Source of the DNA: Paenibacillus sanguinis 2301083 = DSM 16941
GTDB taxonomy: Bacteria; Bacillota; Bacilli; Paenibacillales; Paenibacillaceae
Direction: 5' to 3'
Length of the DNA: 64,000 nucleotides
Assembly (NCBI RefSeq): GCF_000374825.1
Contig: NZ_KB895378.1
Coordinates: 265,048 to 329,047, forward strand
The translations under genes were made by a program, and so were the position numbers. The notes under the pieces are model-generated. The model was not told the DNA's origin. It did no database searches and was given only the letters and a program-made list of their open reading frames with translations. This document shows positions 62,214 to 64,000 of this stretch, piece after piece (position 1 is the first letter of the stretch; each line of letters begins with the position of its first letter).

Positions 62214-63752
62214 TTATAAGCCCGCAGGGAGGGGCAGGTAATCTATTTGAACTTCATCGGCGGATTCAAAGAACGCTTGACGCCAAGCTTCATATTCTGC
62301 ATTATCAAAAATATCTAGTTGATTTTCATAGGATGCATCCATCAGATAATAAACCACACCATCTCCATCCACATCTATATTGTCTGGGAAGGCTGTTTCA
62401 TCAAGAGATTTCTGCCATGCATCTACGTTTGCGATAAAAATATATTGATTTTTTTCTGAATCAAATTGGAATAAACTATATGGCCAGAAATCATCTATAT
62501 TTGATTTGCCCTGGTTATGCGATGCATCTATTGTGACCATACCATTGTCATAAAAGGAAGCTGCTGGAGAGCCCTTTAATTCAGAAATCATACGAGCTGT
62601 ATCGCTTTGATACTCGTATACATCTAATCGCATACCTGCAGTGTAAATTGAATTATAATTAATAATCAACTCATCTTTTCCATCATTATCAATATCTATA
62701 ATTGCATACTTGTTATCCTCCATTGGATAGGTTTCATCAAAGGGAGCCTCTGTACCATCCGGAAAAATATAATTTTGCACCAAATTCTGTATAGCTGCTG
62801 CATATGCTTGATTCCTTTTATTCGAGCCAGGATCTGAACCATCTGATAGTCTATGTTCCGCGATATAATCACAGATATGATCGATTGTATACTGGTCCTC
62901 ACTTAATTTTGAATACAATTCATCCGACAAGTCCTTTGCAAGCACAAACTCTTTATTACCTGCCATGTAAATTCTTGCATAAGCTCTTGGAATCGCCCCT
63001 TCCGGTCCTGCACCACTATAATACGTACAAATGGCGATGACATCTTTTCTCCCATCTTTATTAACATCTCTAAACCCAATTGCCTGAACGTTATCAAGCA
63101 ATCCTTTATCAGCTTCTTCGGTTGGAAGCTCATACAGAACATCCCCATTTTTTTCTATGTAAAATGCTAGATCTCTTGTTCTGCCTTCGCCATAATATCC
63201 AGAAACAAAGTTCACTTTTCCCCATTCATTCAATTCAACCTGAAATGACTGCTCCGAAATAATTGTAAAATCATTTCGCAATTCATCCTTATTTGCCCGA
63301 TCAATATCCTGCTGCTCCCTTATAAATACATAGGCTCCGCTGATGCCATAGCCGGATGCATTTTTATCTGACATATGATAATCAGATACTTCAACGTTAA
63401 TTGAATCCTTTGAAAATTGAAACTGCAAGGTTCCACTATTTCCAAAGCCATCATCTGTAAAATGGTAGGATAGTTTATTATCCGTAATCTCGCCTGTTAT
63501 GTTAGCAATACGTGCAAATCGTTGTGTAGATGCCTGCTGCGTAAAAATGGAGCCTTTGAACACATTCTTCTCTTCTATAGAACCATTCAGTTCGGCTCCT
63601 CCCAATGTAACAATTTCCTCATGTGATAATCCATCCACTGACCAGTAGCCATTATAAATACTGTAATCAGCTTCTGTTTCTTCCGGAATACAACCGGTTA
63701 ATGACAATATTATTAGTAGTAAAAAAAATATTATTTGAATTTTCTTTTTCAT
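62214..63752 (-). CDS. Lipoprotein with VCBS/FG-GAP-like calcium-type motifs
   Basis: 512 residues from ATG 63752 (GGAGG six bases upstream). Lipobox in LLLIILSLTGCIP. Two Asp-rich loops, DVNKDGRKDVIAI (about 240) and DIDNDGKDELIINY (about 365), are typical of VCBS/FG-GAP or dockerin-like calcium-binding motifs; a third, NIDVDGDGVVYY, is near the end. No enzyme domain recognised. Probably anchored at the cell surface. Function unknown. Confidence 0.7.
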   Translation of the reverse strand: MKKKIQIIFFLLLIILSLTGCIPEETEADYSIYNGYWSVDGLSHEEIVTLGGAELNGSIEEKNVFKGSIFTQQASTQRFARIANITGEITDNKLSYHFTDDGFGNSGTLQFQFSKDSINVEVSDYHMSDKNASGYGISGAYVFIREQQDIDRANKDELRNDFTIISEQSFQVELNEWGKVNFVSGYYGEGRTRDLAFYIEKNGDVLYELPTEEADKGLLDNVQAIGFRDVNKDGRKDVIAICTYYSGAGPEGAIPRAYARIYMAGNKEFVLAKDLSDELYSKLSEDQYTIDHICDYIAEHRLSDGSDPGSNKRNQAYAAAIQNLVQNYIFPDGTEAPFDETYPMEDNKYAIIDIDNDGKDELIINYNSIYTAGMRLDVYEYQSDTARMISELKGSPAASFYDNGMVTIDASHNQGKSNIDDFWPYSLFQFDSEKNQYIFIANVDAWQKSLDETAFPDNIDVDGDGVVYYLMDASYENQLDIFDNAEYEAWRQAFFESADEVQIDYLPLPAGL

Positions 63753-63842
63753 TTTCATCCTCCAGTTGTAATTCACTTTCTGCATTGCTCCACAAAATCA
63801 TCACTACCACATGTGTATAGCAAAATAGAACCAACAACAGAA

Positions 63843-63992
63843 CTACAACTTCGGATTATAAATGTTAATTTTGGTTGTGGCTCCACTATCAAATGAGTTT
63901 AGCAGCTCAGGGTAGGACAAGAGCATTTCCTCTTTATCCTCATACAAAATAGGACTTATATTTATCAAAAAAACGGTAAAAAAACTGTACAT
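63843..63992 (-). CDS. Short ORF at the window edge, 49 residues
   Basis: Reads MYSFFTVFLINISPILYEDK then EEMLLSYPELLNSFDSGATT and a short tail. An in-frame stop lies two codons before the ATG, and the ribosome binding site cannot be judged. It might be the 3' part of a broken gene. Confidence 0.3.
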   Translation of the reverse strand: MYSFFTVFLINISPILYEDKEEMLLSYPELLNSFDSGATTKINIYNPKL

Positions 63993-64000
63993 TCTCTAAT

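Overview
The window looks like chromosome of a Paenibacillus-type Bacillota. Supporting signs are strong AGGAGG ribosome binding sites, a moderate GC content, a secreted GH9/GH48 cellulase pair, BlaI, WYL and LysR regulators, FtsX-type ABC exporters, and type I-C-like CRISPR arrays. No tRNA or rRNA was seen. Most genes are on the minus strand.

Region by region. (1) 1-3.6 kb: the start of an amino-acid-type ABC binding lipoprotein, an aspartoacylase-like deacylase and an MFS exporter, divergent from a LysR regulator. (2) 3.6-14.75 kb: a decaying defence island. Two same-direction CRISPR arrays (24 units, the four oldest eroded, and 25 units) have nearly identical leaders at their right ends. 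Between them lie a split HEPN/RES gene, a deletion fusion of sce7726-like and sce7725-like genes, an intact FtsX ABC exporter, small membrane-protein genes, a DUF6602-like fragment broken at a solitary CRISPR repeat, a holin-like toxin with a likely antisense RNA, and a lone cas6. No cas1, cas2, cas3 or effector genes are in the window. (3) 15-19.4 kb: a MITE-like element, a DUF7668-like protein, a flavin-binding PNPOx-like protein, a WYL regulator and a secreted metallophosphoesterase. (4) 19.4-36.6 kb: a 17-kb minus-strand catabolic cluster headed by a good sigma-A promoter. It holds a tripartite tricarboxylate transporter (TctC, TctB, TctA), a fumarate-reductase-type flavoprotein with a one-domain 2Fe-2S partner, an M20 amidohydrolase, an MmgE/PrpD protein, a fumarase-superfamily C-N lyase, an aspartoacylase-like enzyme, a GNAT, a nitroreductase-like oxidoreductase, a benzoylformate-decarboxylase-like enzyme and an aldehyde dehydrogenase. 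(5) 36.8-39.6 kb: BlaI with a truncated BlaR1, YaaA and DUF4256. (6) 39.7-45.5 kb: GH48 and GH9 cellulases. (7) 45.7-49.4 kb: an XpaC-TelA-LemA-TPM envelope cluster. (8) 49.7-58 kb: guanine deaminase beside a deleted purine permease, an alpha/beta hydrolase, and a two-component system with an FtsX ABC exporter. (9) 58-64 kb: a CBM5/12-crystallin-lysozyme-like protein, a beta-helix protein and a lipoprotein.

The most interesting parts are in the CRISPR island. One array-1 spacer contains most of a type I-C repeat in inverted orientation. One spacer is present in both arrays with the same PAM-side end but different lengths. Array-1 repeats record stepwise mutations that reach the crRNA handle. 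The catabolic cluster is the second focus: its epimerase-family plus C-N-lyase plus tricarboxylate-uptake set suggests breakdown of an aminopolycarboxylate or N-substituted dicarboxylic amino acid, and several of its genes and gaps carry simple-sequence expansions and a dispersed inverted-end repeat.
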